Shown here: one piece after another, positions 56,032 to 64,000 of the stretch
How the letters are laid out: every line of letters begins with the position of its first letter
How positions within the stretch are numbered: position 1 is the stretch's first letter
From: Methylomonas sp. AM2-LC
GTDB lineage: Bacteria; Pseudomonadota; Gammaproteobacteria; Methylococcales; Methylomonadaceae
Assembly: GCF_039904985.1 (NCBI RefSeq)
Contig: NZ_CP157005.1
Location: 1,054,001 to 1,118,000 of the forward strand
Reading direction: 5' to 3'
DNA length: 64,000 bases
The notes under the pieces: generated by a model
The model's database searches: none
What the model was told of the DNA's origin: nothing
What the model saw: the letters and a program-made list of their open reading frames with translations, nothing else
Made by a program: the position numbers and the translations under genes

Positions 56032-56568
56032 ATGAAAAGCAGAGAAAGACGGCAAGGTCTGGTATTGGTGCATACTGGTGATGGTAAGGGCAAGTCATCC
56101 AGTGCTTTTGGTATGGTTTTTAGAAGTGCAGGCTGGGGGTTGAATGTCTGTGTCATTCAGTTTATCAAAGGCCAATGGCAAACCGGAGAACAAAAAGCAG
56201 CTACACATTTCGAAAATATTGAATGGCATGCTTTGGGCGATGGATTTACCTGGGATACCAAAAATCCTGAGCAGGACATTGCGACCAGTCGTGAAATATG
56301 GGAACTCTGTAAAGAAAAGATACGCTCTGGTTTGTTCGATTTGGTTGTGCTGGACGAAATTAACTATTGTTCACACTATAACTGGATTAGTGGACAGGAA
56401 ATCGCCGATTTTATTAAACATGAAAAACCTTCCTGGTTACATTTAGTGTTGACGGGAAGAAATGCTGCGCCTGAAGTGATCGCTGTTGCGCATACTGTAA
56501 CCGAAATGCATAAAATTAAACATGCTTACGAGCAGGATATAAAAGCAGAGCAGGGTATAGAATTTTAG
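56032..56568 (+). CDS. cobO: Cob(I)yrinic acid a,c-diamide adenosyltransferase
   Basis: A 178-residue protein of the BtuR/CobO/CobA family, which adenosylates cobalamin precursors or imported corrinoids. The modified P-loop is VHTGDGKGKSSSAFG near the N-terminus, followed by VCVIQFIKGQWQTGE, FDLVVLDEINYCSHY (Walker B-like) and VLTGRNAAPEVIAVAHTVTEM. No B12 riboswitch box is recognisable upstream, and no other cobalamin genes are nearby. Confidence 0.92.
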   Translation: MKSRERRQGLVLVHTGDGKGKSSSAFGMVFRSAGWGLNVCVIQFIKGQWQTGEQKAATHFENIEWHALGDGFTWDTKNPEQDIATSREIWELCKEKIRSGLFDLVVLDEINYCSHYNWISGQEIADFIKHEKPSWLHLVLTGRNAAPEVIAVAHTVTEMHKIKHAYEQDIKAEQGIEF

Positions 56569-56630
56569 GCTGAAATAAAATCTAGCTTCTGGCAAAATCA
56601 TCGTTTTTTAAACTTAAATAGATAAATATT

Positions 56631-57038
56631 ATGCAACAAGCCAAAACACTGATCGAAAACTATTATCAAGCCTTTAATCAAGGTGACATGGACACTTTTC
56701 TGAGTTTGCTGTGTGATGACGTGGTGCATGACATTAATCAAGGTGAAAGAGAGCAAGGTAAAGATACATTTGCCCGATTTATGCAAAAAATGAATCATCA
56801 TTATCGTGAACAATTGGAAAATATTGTCGTAATGGCGAATGAAGAGGGTACTAGGGCAGCTGCCGAGTTTGTGGTATTGGGGGAATATCTCAATACGGAT
56901 GAAGGTTTACCCGAAGCAAACGGTCAGAAATACCGGTTGCCTGCGGGGGCGTTTTTCGATATTCGTGACGGAAAAGTGGCTCGCGTAACCAATTATTACA
57001 ATCTAGGTGATTGGATTGAGCAGGTAGATCCGCAATAA
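56631..57038 (+). CDS. NTF2-like / SnoaL-type ketosteroid isomerase-fold protein
   Basis: A 135-residue single-domain protein. It begins with the helix LIENYYQAFNQGDMDTFLSL and continues with CDDVVHDINQGEREQGKD and the beta-sheet segment YRLPAGAFFDIRDGKVARVT, the order seen in SnoaL_2-like proteins. These form cone-shaped folds that may isomerise, bind or stabilise small molecules. No substrate can be predicted; the acidic pocket residues are not conserved enough to assign a mechanism. Confidence 0.8.
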   Translation: MQQAKTLIENYYQAFNQGDMDTFLSLLCDDVVHDINQGEREQGKDTFARFMQKMNHHYREQLENIVVMANEEGTRAAAEFVVLGEYLNTDEGLPEANGQKYRLPAGAFFDIRDGKVARVTNYYNLGDWIEQVDPQ

Positions 57039-57151
57039 ACCTATTGCGAATTTAATTTCTTGCGTTGCTGACATCGTTTATTTGGCATAGAATCCGAAGT
57101 GCAAAACTTCGGATTTGCTTAAAATTATTATTATAAACAGGGGAGAGCATA

Positions 57152-57511
57152 ATGGGTGAAACACAAAAGATAATGATTGCTGTCGTGGGTGTTTTCGTTG
57201 TGGGTTTTCTGATGGTTGGAGCCAGCAAACAGCAAACAAACGAAGAAAAAGAATCAGCCTCACAAATCCGCACTTTGGTTGCCATGCAGGAGATGGCTAA
57301 TCAAAAATGCCCCAAATTGATTCAAAATAAAACTGGCACACAAGTTTACTTTCCAACTAAAACAGATACGGATAAAAAATCCTACGTAACTATGGAATGG
57401 GTTGGTGAAAAAGACTCCAATTTTAAAACCGCTTCCTGCACGTTGCTTTTGTCATTGGGTGGGGTATCCAAATTGGTTATTGATGATCAGATTTTGATAG
57501 ATAAAAAATAA
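57152..57511 (+). CDS. Membrane-anchored hypothetical protein
   Basis: A 119-residue protein with one N-terminal membrane helix (IMIAVVGVFVVGFLMVGASK) followed by a soluble, probably periplasmic part. Two cysteines (NQKCPKLIQN; ASCTLLLSLGG) could form a disulfide. GGGGAG lies 7 nt before the ATG. I recognise no family. Confidence 0.65.
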   Translation: MGETQKIMIAVVGVFVVGFLMVGASKQQTNEEKESASQIRTLVAMQEMANQKCPKLIQNKTGTQVYFPTKTDTDKKSYVTMEWVGEKDSNFKTASCTLLLSLGGVSKLVIDDQILIDKK

Positions 57512-57817
57512 ATTCTCTCGGGTTTCTGCATTTTATGCCGGAACCCCTGAACCTTTATAGTAAGCAACCACAAACTAATCCTGCTCTTTTCTGGGGAATA
57601 GTGATGAGACAAATAATCTCAGAATATGGGTTTAGATTAAGGGTATTGTTTGTATGCTTCAATCTTATATTTAATAAGTTAAGATGCATCCGATCTGTTA
57701 CTTGCAGTTAAAGATGCATTCAGAAATAAAATACCTTGAATATGCTTCGTTTAGTTAAGGTTCACCCCTTAATATCAGTGAGGCATACACAAATAATAAA
57801 AATAAAATAGAAAAAAG
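57512..57817. other. 306-bp intergenic region with direct repeats
   Basis: Near its left end is a hairpin with arms gggtttc and ggaaccc (about 57529-57547). Two direct repeats aagatgcat (57681-57689 and 57711-57719) lie 30 bp apart, about three helical turns, upstream of the cold-shock-domain gene. They could be binding sites for a regulator; there is no other evidence. Confidence 0.4.
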
Positions 57818-57826
57818 GTGAAAAAA

Positions 57827-58153
57827 ATGGCGAATGCTGTCTACAAAGGTGTTTTAAAAACCTGGAAAGACGATCGAGGCTTTGGTTTTATTAAACCGGA
57901 TAATGGTGACAAGGATATTTTTGTACATATTTCCTCCTTAAAAGATTTGGCTCGTCGTCCAAATCGTGGTGAAGCACTGTATTATGAAGTTGTAGAAGAC
58001 GGTGACGGCAAACTTAAAGCCATTAACGTACGAACTGAATACGTTAGTAGTGGCGGAACAATTGCCCGATCAAATAAAAAATGGGTGTGGCTAACCATTC
58101 TGATTTTGGGAATAGTGGCTATCACTGTTGCATATTTATATCAGAAAAGTTAG
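57827..58153 (+). CDS. Cold-shock-domain protein with C-terminal membrane helix
   Basis: A 108-residue protein. Residues 1-70 form a cold-shock domain with RNP1-like DRGFGFIKPDN and RNP2-like DIFVHISSL, which bind single-stranded nucleic acids. A single C-terminal membrane helix follows (WVWLTILILGIVAITVAYLY). I start at ATG 57827 because AAGG lies about 8 nt upstream; the GTG at 57818 falls inside that site. Unlike free Csp proteins (about 70 residues) this one would be fixed at the inner membrane. Related CSD-membrane proteins with a larger DUF1294 domain are known; this shorter form may tether RNA to the membrane. Confidence 0.85.
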   Translation: MANAVYKGVLKTWKDDRGFGFIKPDNGDKDIFVHISSLKDLARRPNRGEALYYEVVEDGDGKLKAINVRTEYVSSGGTIARSNKKWVWLTILILGIVAITVAYLYQKS

Positions 58154-58212
58154 TCAGTTTCTGAGAAGGTATACAAATTCGATATAAAATTTATAGCCCA
58201 GAACTTAAAAAC

Positions 58213-58854
58213 ATGGAATTAATAAAGCAATTTATAGATATCATTTTACATATCGATAAGCATTTAGCCAATATTATTAACGAATATGGGGCTCTTACCT
58301 ATTCTATTCTGTTTCTGGTCGTTTTTGTCGAAACGGGTTTTGTCATCATGCCTTTTTTGCCTGGTGATTCTTTGTTGTTTGCAGCGGGTGCTTTTGCCGC
58401 AAATGGTGAATTAAATTTATTAATATTATTAGGGTTGTTGATGGCTGCCGCTATATTGGGTGATACCATTAACTATTTAATAGGACGTAAATTGGGCAAA
58501 CATGCCTATACGCTGAGCTGGGTTAATCATCAACATTTGGATAAAGCCCAAGCGTTTTACGATACCTATGGTGGGAAAGCTATTATATTGGCAAGGTTTG
58601 TACCTATTGTCAGGACATTCGCCCCATTTGTAGCTGGTATCGGTAGTATGCCGTATCTAAAATTTATCAGCTATAACATTATCGGCGGCATCGCTTGGGT
58701 CATGATTTGTGTGTTTGCGGGCTATTTTTTCGGACAAATTGAAATCGTTAAGAAAAATTTTGAATTGGTGATACTGGCGATTATCGTAATTTCGATCTTG
58801 CCTATAGCGATTGAAGTTTGGAATGCGCGTCGCACAGCTGCGAGTAGTAAATAA
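58213..58854 (+). CDS. DedA-family membrane protein
   Basis: A 213-residue polytopic protein with the SNARE-associated/VTT domain. Typical segments are FVETGFVIMPFLPGDSLLF, ILGDTINYLIGRKLGKHAY and ARFVPIVRTFAPFVAGIG with the conserved acidic and Arg residues. DedA proteins are needed for membrane lipid flipping (e.g. undecaprenyl phosphate recycling) and envelope integrity. The next gene begins directly after its stop. Confidence 0.92.
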   Translation: MELIKQFIDIILHIDKHLANIINEYGALTYSILFLVVFVETGFVIMPFLPGDSLLFAAGAFAANGELNLLILLGLLMAAAILGDTINYLIGRKLGKHAYTLSWVNHQHLDKAQAFYDTYGGKAIILARFVPIVRTFAPFVAGIGSMPYLKFISYNIIGGIAWVMICVFAGYFFGQIEIVKKNFELVILAIIVISILPIAIEVWNARRTAASSK

Positions 58855-59937
58855 ATGTTACAGATGACCGATTCGCAGAAATGGTTGGTATTAGCATTTA
58901 CATTGGCTCTGGGATGGATACTGTATAAACTGGCTCCAATACTAATGCCTTTTGCTTTTTCTGCAGGCTTAGCATATTTGGGGGATCCTTTGGTTGATAG
59001 GCTGGAAACCTTGCACTATCGAGGTATGCGCTTGAGCCGAACCATTGCGGTCATCTTGGTATTTTTGGTGATCATTTTTGTAATTGCAACTTTGTTGATT
59101 ATTGTTATTCCTGCCCTTGAATATCAAATAAATGATTTCATTGATAAACTTCCTTCCTATCTCACCTGGTTAAATAAATCAGTTATACCCGTATTACAGA
59201 AATATTTGGGACGAAATATCCATGCATTGCAGATTGATCAACTGGTTAATTTGATCAGAACTCATTGGGCAAATGGGGGGATTTCAGAAAATCTGATTAT
59301 GTCGGTATCGCATTCCAGTGTTGTTGTTCTTGGTTGGGTAATGAATTTAGTGTTGATTCCCGTCATTACTTTTTATCTGCTACGAGATTGGGATGATTTA
59401 ATGTTACAGATTCATAACTTGTTTCCACGTCGTTTTGCCTTCTTGGTTAGCAAGTTGGCGTCTGAAGTTGATGATGTGCTGGGGGCATTTATGCGTGGTC
59501 AGTTTTATGTCATGCTGGCATTAGGTTTGATATATAGTCTGGGTTTATGGCTCACTGGACTTGAATTGGCAATGTTAATAGGCATGTTAGCAGGGCTAGT
59601 CAGTTTTGTACCCTATATGGGCGTTATCTCTGGAATTGTCATTGCCAGTATAGCGGCCTTATTGCAATATCAGGAAGCCATGCAACTAGCGCCAGTGTTG
59701 ATAGTGTTTGCAATTGGACACGCTATGGAAAGTATGGTGCTGACACCTTGGCTGGTGGGCAATAAAATAGGTTTGCACCCAGTAGCTGTCATCTTTGCTG
59801 TTTTAGCGGGAGGCCAATTGTTTGGGTTTTTAGGCGTATTGTTAGCTCTGCCAATAGCCTCGGTGGTGATGGTGTTGCTGCGTCATATCCACGAACGCTA
59901 TACGGATAGTGAGTTTTACAGCATTTCTCAATCGTGA
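58855..59937 (+). CDS. AI-2E family transporter (PerM-like)
   Basis: A 360-residue protein with about seven to eight membrane helices. The family pattern is visible in PFAFSAGLAYLGDPLVDRLE, LRDWDDLMLQIHNLFPRR and LAGLVSFVPYMGVISGIVIA, with the conserved C-terminal VGNKIGLHPVAVIFAVLAG. Members move small molecules or ions; E. coli TqsA exports AI-2, but PerM-like members have other or unknown roles. It follows dedA with no gap and overlaps the next possible start (GTGA). Confidence 0.9.
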   Translation: MLQMTDSQKWLVLAFTLALGWILYKLAPILMPFAFSAGLAYLGDPLVDRLETLHYRGMRLSRTIAVILVFLVIIFVIATLLIIVIPALEYQINDFIDKLPSYLTWLNKSVIPVLQKYLGRNIHALQIDQLVNLIRTHWANGGISENLIMSVSHSSVVVLGWVMNLVLIPVITFYLLRDWDDLMLQIHNLFPRRFAFLVSKLASEVDDVLGAFMRGQFYVMLALGLIYSLGLWLTGLELAMLIGMLAGLVSFVPYMGVISGIVIASIAALLQYQEAMQLAPVLIVFAIGHAMESMVLTPWLVGNKIGLHPVAVIFAVLAGGQLFGFLGVLLALPIASVVMVLLRHIHERYTDSEFYSISQS

Positions 59938-59966
59938 AAAGTGTGATTTGCTTGACAAGCCTTCCT

Positions 59967-60764
59967 ATGAAAAAAAAAACCAGATACGAGAGCTTTTGTA
60001 TTGGCTTTATTCTGTTATTGGCAATGCAAGTATGTCCGGTTTTTGCAAGCGATAACAAACGTGAGCAAGATTATGCGGCTTTGCTTGAAAGGCAACTGTT
60101 GCTAGGTAAAATTGTATGGCTTGAAGCAGCTGGTCAGCGTTTTTTAGGTTTGTATACAGAAGCTGAGAAAACTGATAATAGCAATGCGGTGATCATTCTG
60201 CATGAAATGGGCGCTTATCCTGACCAAAAATCGGTAGCATTTGAACTAAGAACGCAATTACCTCGACATAACTGGGCCAGTTTGGCATTACAAATGCCTC
60301 TTAGAGAAACATCGGCCACAGAAGAGGATTACTATTCCTTGTTTCCCGAAGCAGAAGCCAGAGTTGCTAGTGCTGTTGAATATTTACACAATCAAGGTGC
60401 TAAAAACATTGTACTGGTTGGTTACGGACTGGGTGCATTGATGGCCACTTATAGCGTGAGCAAAAAGCCCAGTGTTTTTGCTGCATTAATTACTATTAGT
60501 CTACCAGTGCCCTCTAGCACTGTATCTGAAGTACAAACAGAGGCTTTTATTAAAACTATCTCGTTACCTTTTCTTGATTTGTATGCGGAGTTTGATTTGC
60601 CCACCGTATTAGATACAGTAAGGCTGCGCCGGATGGCCGGTAAAGATAATCCCATGTTTTGGCAGCAACAGTTAGATAATGAAAATCATACCTATCAACA
60701 AGATCACGAGCGACTTGTTAAACGGGTATACAGCTGGTTAGGCACTACTTTCCAGAACAAATGA
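59967..60764 (+). CDS. DUF3530-like exported alpha/beta-hydrolase-fold protein
   Basis: A 265-residue protein with a signal peptide (MKKKTRYESF... to VFASDN). The rest fits the DUF3530 family: AVIILHEMGAYPDQKSVAFE, WASLALQMPLRE and IVLVGYGLGALMATYSVSK, where the hydrolase nucleophile motif GxSxG reads GYGLG, so Ser is replaced by Gly. It is therefore probably not a normal esterase. A GTG at 59934 overlapping the upstream stop is an alternative start; I chose the ATG because it gives a clean signal peptide. Confidence 0.78.
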   Translation: MKKKTRYESFCIGFILLLAMQVCPVFASDNKREQDYAALLERQLLLGKIVWLEAAGQRFLGLYTEAEKTDNSNAVIILHEMGAYPDQKSVAFELRTQLPRHNWASLALQMPLRETSATEEDYYSLFPEAEARVASAVEYLHNQGAKNIVLVGYGLGALMATYSVSKKPSVFAALITISLPVPSSTVSEVQTEAFIKTISLPFLDLYAEFDLPTVLDTVRLRRMAGKDNPMFWQQQLDNENHTYQQDHERLVKRVYSWLGTTFQNK

Positions 60765-60797
60765 ACGCTCGATAATAATAAATATGGAGAAGAATGT

Positions 60798-61031
60798 ATG
60801 CTTTTAAGCGACGAAATAGTTGCCGAGATTAAGTTTTTATCACTTTTTAATTTGGCCTCACATCAGGAAGGTGTAAAGGTACATGGTAATGCCGATCCAC
60901 AAATGATTTCTGCTGCTAAGCGATTGTTTGATAAGGGTTTTGTTACTCAGGAAGATGGTGGTTATCTCAGTGATTTAGGTGTGGAAGTTGCCGAATATGC
61001 CCAAAAAATGCTGATAATTCTGAATTCCTAA
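60798..61031 (+). CDS. TIGR02647-family small protein
   Basis: A 77-residue protein. LFNLASHQEGVKVHGNADPQ, LFDKGFVTQEDGGYLSDLG and the C-terminal AQKMLIILN match the small gammaproteobacterial TIGR02647 family, thought to be DNA-binding because of a winged-helix-like pattern. GGAGAAG lies 8 nt before the ATG. Function unknown. Confidence 0.85.
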   Translation: MLLSDEIVAEIKFLSLFNLASHQEGVKVHGNADPQMISAAKRLFDKGFVTQEDGGYLSDLGVEVAEYAQKMLIILNS

Positions 61032-61074
61032 CAGGGTTACCTAAAAGGTATTACGATTGTCAAAAAATTATAAT

Positions 61075-61110
61075 ATCACTCACCTTCCGTCAGAGACGGA
61101 TTTGGGTGAT
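61075..61110. terminator. Hairpin between convergent genes
   Basis: A perfect inner stem tccgtc/gacgga (61086-61100, 3-nt loop) is extended by partly paired atcac..acc and gggtgat. It sits between the TIGR02647 gene (+) and the DUF6164 gene (-) and probably ends transcription from both sides. Confidence 0.55.
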
Positions 61111-61111
61111 G

Positions 61112-61462
61112 TTATAATCCTAATTCAAACAACCATTTGAATGAGACGTACAAAGTTAAAATCATAATACTGCTATAGGTAATGATTTGTATTATTTTTA
61201 TAAAACTGCGTTGCTGTTGCGATTGTTTTAATTGGTGGTACAAATTTCGTTGTTGTATAGTCCTTTGATGTTGATAAGCATCGAATACTGGCTGGATTGT
61301 TTCCAGATCTTCTTGGTGATACAGCCAAATGGCTGGCATCGAAACCCCCCAGTTTCCGCCAGGTGTTTCATAAAATTCAATTGAATTATCAATCAGTAGA
61401 GACCTAACATCTTCGGCTTCATCAACGGGAACGCCTCGTAAAGAGAAAAACAGTATAGCCAT
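61112..61462 (-). CDS. DUF6164-family membrane protein
   Basis: A 116-residue protein. The N-terminal half is a small alpha/beta domain (ILFFSLRGVPVDEAEDVRSL; FYETPGGNWGVSMPAIWLY), and the C-terminus has one membrane helix (IIQIITYSSIMILTLYVSF) after a Gln/Arg-rich coiled segment. The pattern matches DUF6164, found mainly in gammaproteobacteria. Function unknown. Confidence 0.78.
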   Translation of the reverse strand: MAILFFSLRGVPVDEAEDVRSLLIDNSIEFYETPGGNWGVSMPAIWLYHQEDLETIQPVFDAYQHQRTIQQRNLYHQLKQSQQQRSFIKIIQIITYSSIMILTLYVSFKWLFELGL

Positions 61463-61582
61463 ATTTTTAGAGTATGATAAATTATAAGTACAGATATAAA
61501 GAAACTTGAAAACACAGCATTTAGTATTCTGGATTGAACTATCAGGTGGTTTTAGTGTTTTAGTATGTAAAGGATTAGCTTA

Positions 61583-62398
61583 TCAAGTTTGACATATTGG
61601 GCAAAAAAAACTACTCCGTTGTCCAATTTTTAGCACGCTAATGGGGTGTGTACAACGTAGGCAGGGTTGACCTGTGCGCCCATAGACATTGAGCGCTTGT
61701 TGGAAGTAGCCAGGCTTGCCTTCAGGATTCGTAAAGTCACGTAAAGTGGTTCCTCCTTTTAAAATAGCCATTTGCAACACGGATTTTATAGCATTCGCTA
61801 ACGCTTGAAAGTCTAGAAGACTGATTTGTCCGGCAGGTCGATTGGGAGCTATCCCTGCTAAAAATAGTGATTCACTGGCGTAAATATTACCTACACCGAC
61901 CACAATATGACTATCCATTATGAAGGACTTAATCGGTAAACTGCGGTTTCCTGCCCGCGAATGCAAATAAACACCATCAAACTTTTCTGCTAGTGGCTCT
62001 GGGCCAAGCATTGCCAGTAATGGATGCTCATCAATGGAATCTGTAGACCATAATACTGCGCCAAACCTACGTTGATCATTTAAACGTAGCACGGTATGGT
62101 CAGTAAAAATAAAATCGATATGATCATGTTTATCAACAGGTTGTTCAAGTGTAGTGATACGTAGTTTGCCCGACATACCTAAGTGCAATAGTAAGCTGCC
62201 TTCAGAACAGCTTAGGATCAAATATTTGGCTCGACGCTTCACATTGTGTAATGTTAATCCAGGTAGTAGCGTTACCAAATCTGCGGGAATGGGCCAGCGT
62301 AATTGTGGTTGACGAATAATAACCGTTTTAAAGATTTTACCTTCAATGTGTGGTGCAATGCCTGCGCGGCAGGTTTCAACCTCGGGTAACTCTGGCAT
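61583..62398 (-). CDS. mutM: Formamidopyrimidine-DNA glycosylase
   Basis: A 271-residue repair enzyme that removes 8-oxoguanine. The mature N-terminus PELPEVETCRAGI supplies the catalytic Pro and Glu; LLHLGMSGKLRI and IYASESLFLAGIAP are family motifs, GGTTLRDFTNPEGKPGYF holds the lesion-recognition loop, and the zinc finger is CLRCTHPISVLKIGQRS...CPIC. It is the last gene of the minus-strand block, 4 bp after hflD. Confidence 0.96.
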   Translation of the reverse strand: MPELPEVETCRAGIAPHIEGKIFKTVIIRQPQLRWPIPADLVTLLPGLTLHNVKRRAKYLILSCSEGSLLLHLGMSGKLRITTLEQPVDKHDHIDFIFTDHTVLRLNDQRRFGAVLWSTDSIDEHPLLAMLGPEPLAEKFDGVYLHSRAGNRSLPIKSFIMDSHIVVGVGNIYASESLFLAGIAPNRPAGQISLLDFQALANAIKSVLQMAILKGGTTLRDFTNPEGKPGYFQQALNVYGRTGQPCLRCTHPISVLKIGQRSSFFCPICQT

Positions 62399-62401
62399 AA
62401 C

Positions 62402-63025
62402 TCAAATTTGGGTCAATAAAAATCGGGCTTCTTCCTGGATTTTTTTTCGGAAAAATAGCAGTTTCCAGCGACTGCCTCCGCATTGACGCCATAATAAAAC
62501 GGCACGAATACCAGCTAGTAACAACGCCCGTATTTTGTTAACCGTATTTTGTGAGCATAGATAATTTTGATCACCGACCACCATAATCCGAGGTTGGAGA
62601 GTGCTGATGGTATTATGGTAAAGATCAGCAAAATTAGCTTGAACATTTACGTGCAAAACACCATATTGCTCTGCTTGAGCTTGAGCTTTTGTAATTCCAA
62701 TTTCAATAGTTTGAATTAAATCACTACGTTTAGTTAATTGATTTTGTAAAAAAACCAATTGTGCTGCGTAGCGAGTTTGTTCTGGATTGTTAAAAACCTT
62801 ACTGCTCATTTGCATAACCAGCTGTTCTAAACCGTATTTTATGCCAGTTAAGCCTCCATAAACATCGGCTACACTGTCGGCATCAATTTTTAATAAACTT
62901 GATAAGCTTGATTCTAAGGCGGCAGAATCTGCACAACCCGTAATGGCCAGCTGGTGCACTAAGCGACAGGTTTGGGAAACGCCAGCCAGAGCAATAGTTT
63001 GATTGGTAATATTTTTTAAAGACAT
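62402..63025 (-). CDS. hflD: HflD homologue
   Basis: A 207-residue helical, membrane-associated protein. NQTIALAGVSQTCRLVHQLA at the N-terminus, DVYGGLTGIKYGLEQLVMQM and RIMVVGDQNYLCSQNTVNKI match HflD, known in E. coli from phage lambda lysogenisation (CII degradation); the native role is less clear. In many gammaproteobacteria it is next to mnmA/purB; here it lies between a rhodanese and mutM. Confidence 0.9.
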   Translation of the reverse strand: MSLKNITNQTIALAGVSQTCRLVHQLAITGCADSAALESSLSSLLKIDADSVADVYGGLTGIKYGLEQLVMQMSSKVFNNPEQTRYAAQLVFLQNQLTKRSDLIQTIEIGITKAQAQAEQYGVLHVNVQANFADLYHNTISTLQPRIMVVGDQNYLCSQNTVNKIRALLLAGIRAVLLWRQCGGSRWKLLFFRKKIQEEARFLLTQI

Positions 63026-63046
63026 AGAATGTAAATTGGTGGCCGA

Positions 63047-63460
63047 TTAGTCGGTACTTACAGGGAAACCGGATTTTATCCAGGACTGTATACCATTATT
63101 TAGATGATAAACATTATTTATGCCCTGTTTGGTTAAAAACTCCCCCACTTTACTACTTCTGTGGCCGGAGCGGCACACTAAAATGATGGGTTGATCGGAT
63201 GAAGATTTTAATTTTTGTAAATTTGTCAGCCAGTTTGTCGTATCAAAGTTTCCTTGTTTGTCGTAAGCTTGTAATTTTTCGCTTTTAGGAATAATGCCAG
63301 TTGCCTGCCATTCAGCCTCGGTACGAATATCGATGACTAACGCATTTTGACTTTGCTGCATAGTCAGTAGTTGTTTGTTAGATACTTCTTTTAATTCAGC
63401 AGCATACAGCCCGCTTGAAAAAAAAGCTAGTAGTATAAAAAGTTTGGATAGTAGCGTCAT
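63047..63460 (-). CDS. Exported rhodanese-domain protein
   Basis: A 137-residue protein with a signal peptide (MTLLSKLFILLAFFSSGLYA). The single rhodanese domain shows VIDIRTEAEWQATGIIP and the active-site loop VCRSGHRSS with the catalytic Cys. Such periplasmic single-domain rhodaneses carry sulfur or act as thiol/cyanide transferases. I prefer ATG 63460, which has AAAGG 8 nt upstream, over the GTG at 63469. Confidence 0.9.
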   Translation of the reverse strand: MTLLSKLFILLAFFSSGLYAAELKEVSNKQLLTMQQSQNALVIDIRTEAEWQATGIIPKSEKLQAYDKQGNFDTTNWLTNLQKLKSSSDQPIILVCRSGHRSSKVGEFLTKQGINNVYHLNNGIQSWIKSGFPVSTD

Positions 63461-63471
63461 GTTAATCACCT

Positions 63472-64000
63472 TTAATTTAAGTTATTCAGTACATCATTTG
63501 CCCAATTGATACTATCAATGTATATGCTTGCAATGATTTGAGGTTTGATAGTTCTGAATTGGTTTGACGATAATTCCCAGCGTTCATAGTTGATGGTGTA
63601 TTGTAAAGTTTCACCTGCTTTACCCGTTTTATGCAAAATGGCTTCTGCAATTTCTTTGGGCAAAGGGAGTTGTATCAGCACTTTTTCGAGCGGCATATCT
63701 AAAATAATGTCGAGACATGACAACATGCCGATTAGAAAATAACGATTAGGGTCCTCATTTAGCTGTTCTGCCATTAGTTCGCACATTTTGGCACGAATCA
63801 TGGCAATTTGCAGTATTGCATGGGGTTTGTTTGACAGTGAGGATAAGGCAAGTATATTGATCCAGCGTTTCATTTCCAGCAATCCCAGAAAGGTAATAGC
63901 TTGCTGAATGGATTCAATCTCAATGGGTAATGAAAAAAAAGCAGAATTAATGTAATGGAGTAATTTATAACTTAAACCTGCATCTTGCGCTATACAATTG
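63472..64000 (-). CDS. HDOD-domain signalling protein (EAL/HDOD type), 5' end outside window
   Basis: The frame is open to the right edge, so the protein continues upstream; the visible 175 residues are its C-terminal part. DAGLSYKLLHYINSAFFSLP, then IESIQQAITFLGLLEMKRW, with IRAKMCELMAEQL further on, form the HDOD pattern of YuxH/CdgJ-like proteins, in which an N-terminal EAL domain usually precedes. Those proteins regulate motility and biofilm formation, fitting the flagellar content of the window. An apparent short gene starting at 63882 (TTG) is only an internal part. The EAL half is not seen here. Confidence 0.85.
   Translation of the reverse strand, partial: NCIAQDAGLSYKLLHYINSAFFSLPIEIESIQQAITFLGLLEMKRWINILALSSLSNKPHAILQIAMIRAKMCELMAEQLNEDPNRYFLIGMLSCLDIILDMPLEKVLIQLPLPKEIAEAILHKTGKAGETLQYTINYERWELSSNQFRTIKPQIIASIYIDSINWANDVLNNLN

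Noticed and set aside
63472..63882. Complete 136-residue gene starting with TTG at 63882
   Set aside because: The same frame continues to the window edge with clear HDOD-domain sequence, so it is the end of a longer gene.

Overview
The window looks like a chromosomal segment from a flagellated gammaproteobacterium of moderate-to-low GC. The right-hand third carries a typical gammaproteobacterial housekeeping set: aat-bpt, an EfpL-type EF-P paralogue, trxB/ftsK, hflD, mutM, and TIGR02647- and DUF6164-type small proteins. A type I methanotroph (Methylococcales) would fit, but that is an impression from gene content and not proven by any gene here.

Region 1 (1-13443) is the 3' part of a giant gene, open at the left edge, encoding more than 4,470 residues of 8- and 9-residue units of the type LTTxQIAA / LTTNEIANG. 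Inside it about 6.4 nearly identical copies of a 1,251-bp (417-residue, 51-unit) block have been amplified recently. The protein ends in a compact Ca-binding-like domain of the kind found in large secreted RTX-type proteins. Region 2 (13857-20926, minus strand) is a four-gene glycosylation operon: a TPR/O-GlcNAc-transferase-type GT41 enzyme with an extra C-terminal domain, a methyltransferase, a GT2 enzyme and a 997-residue protein fusing GT11-like, GT10-like and unrecognised domains.

Region 3 (21313-31750, plus strand) is a complete-looking legionaminic acid operon (legF-legB-legC-legG-legI-legH-ptmE) followed by flagellin, flaG, fliD, fliS and fliT. A clear sigma-28 promoter precedes the flagellin. 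Region 4 (31829-45664) holds two related ATP-grasp-like proteins flanking a CDP-deoxysugar operon (rfbF-rfbG-[antitoxin-like]-[MazF/PemK-like::rfbH fusion]-split transketolase-SDR), a second flagellin with a sigma-54-like promoter, and a Maf/DUF115 flagellin glycosyltransferase. Together regions 3 and 4 form a flagellin glycosylation island: one operon makes CMP-legionaminic acid, the other probably a branched deoxysugar, and Maf is the expected transferase.

Region 5 (45735-64000) is mostly housekeeping: a copper P-type ATPase, EfpL, bpt and aat, trxB, ftsK with a small membrane protein and a SemiSWEET, a TPR-methyltransferase, cobO, an NTF2-like protein, a membrane-anchored cold-shock-domain protein, DedA and AI-2E-family membrane proteins, a DUF3530-like protein, and a minus-strand block of mutM, hflD, a periplasmic rhodanese and the 3' part of an HDOD-type signalling gene cut by the right edge.

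The most unusual item is the in-frame fusion of a MazF/PemK-like toxin domain to the N-terminus of RfbH. A small antitoxin-like gene lies directly upstream and overlaps it by 11 bases, so a toxin-antitoxin pair appears to be embedded in, and fused to, a deoxysugar biosynthesis operon.
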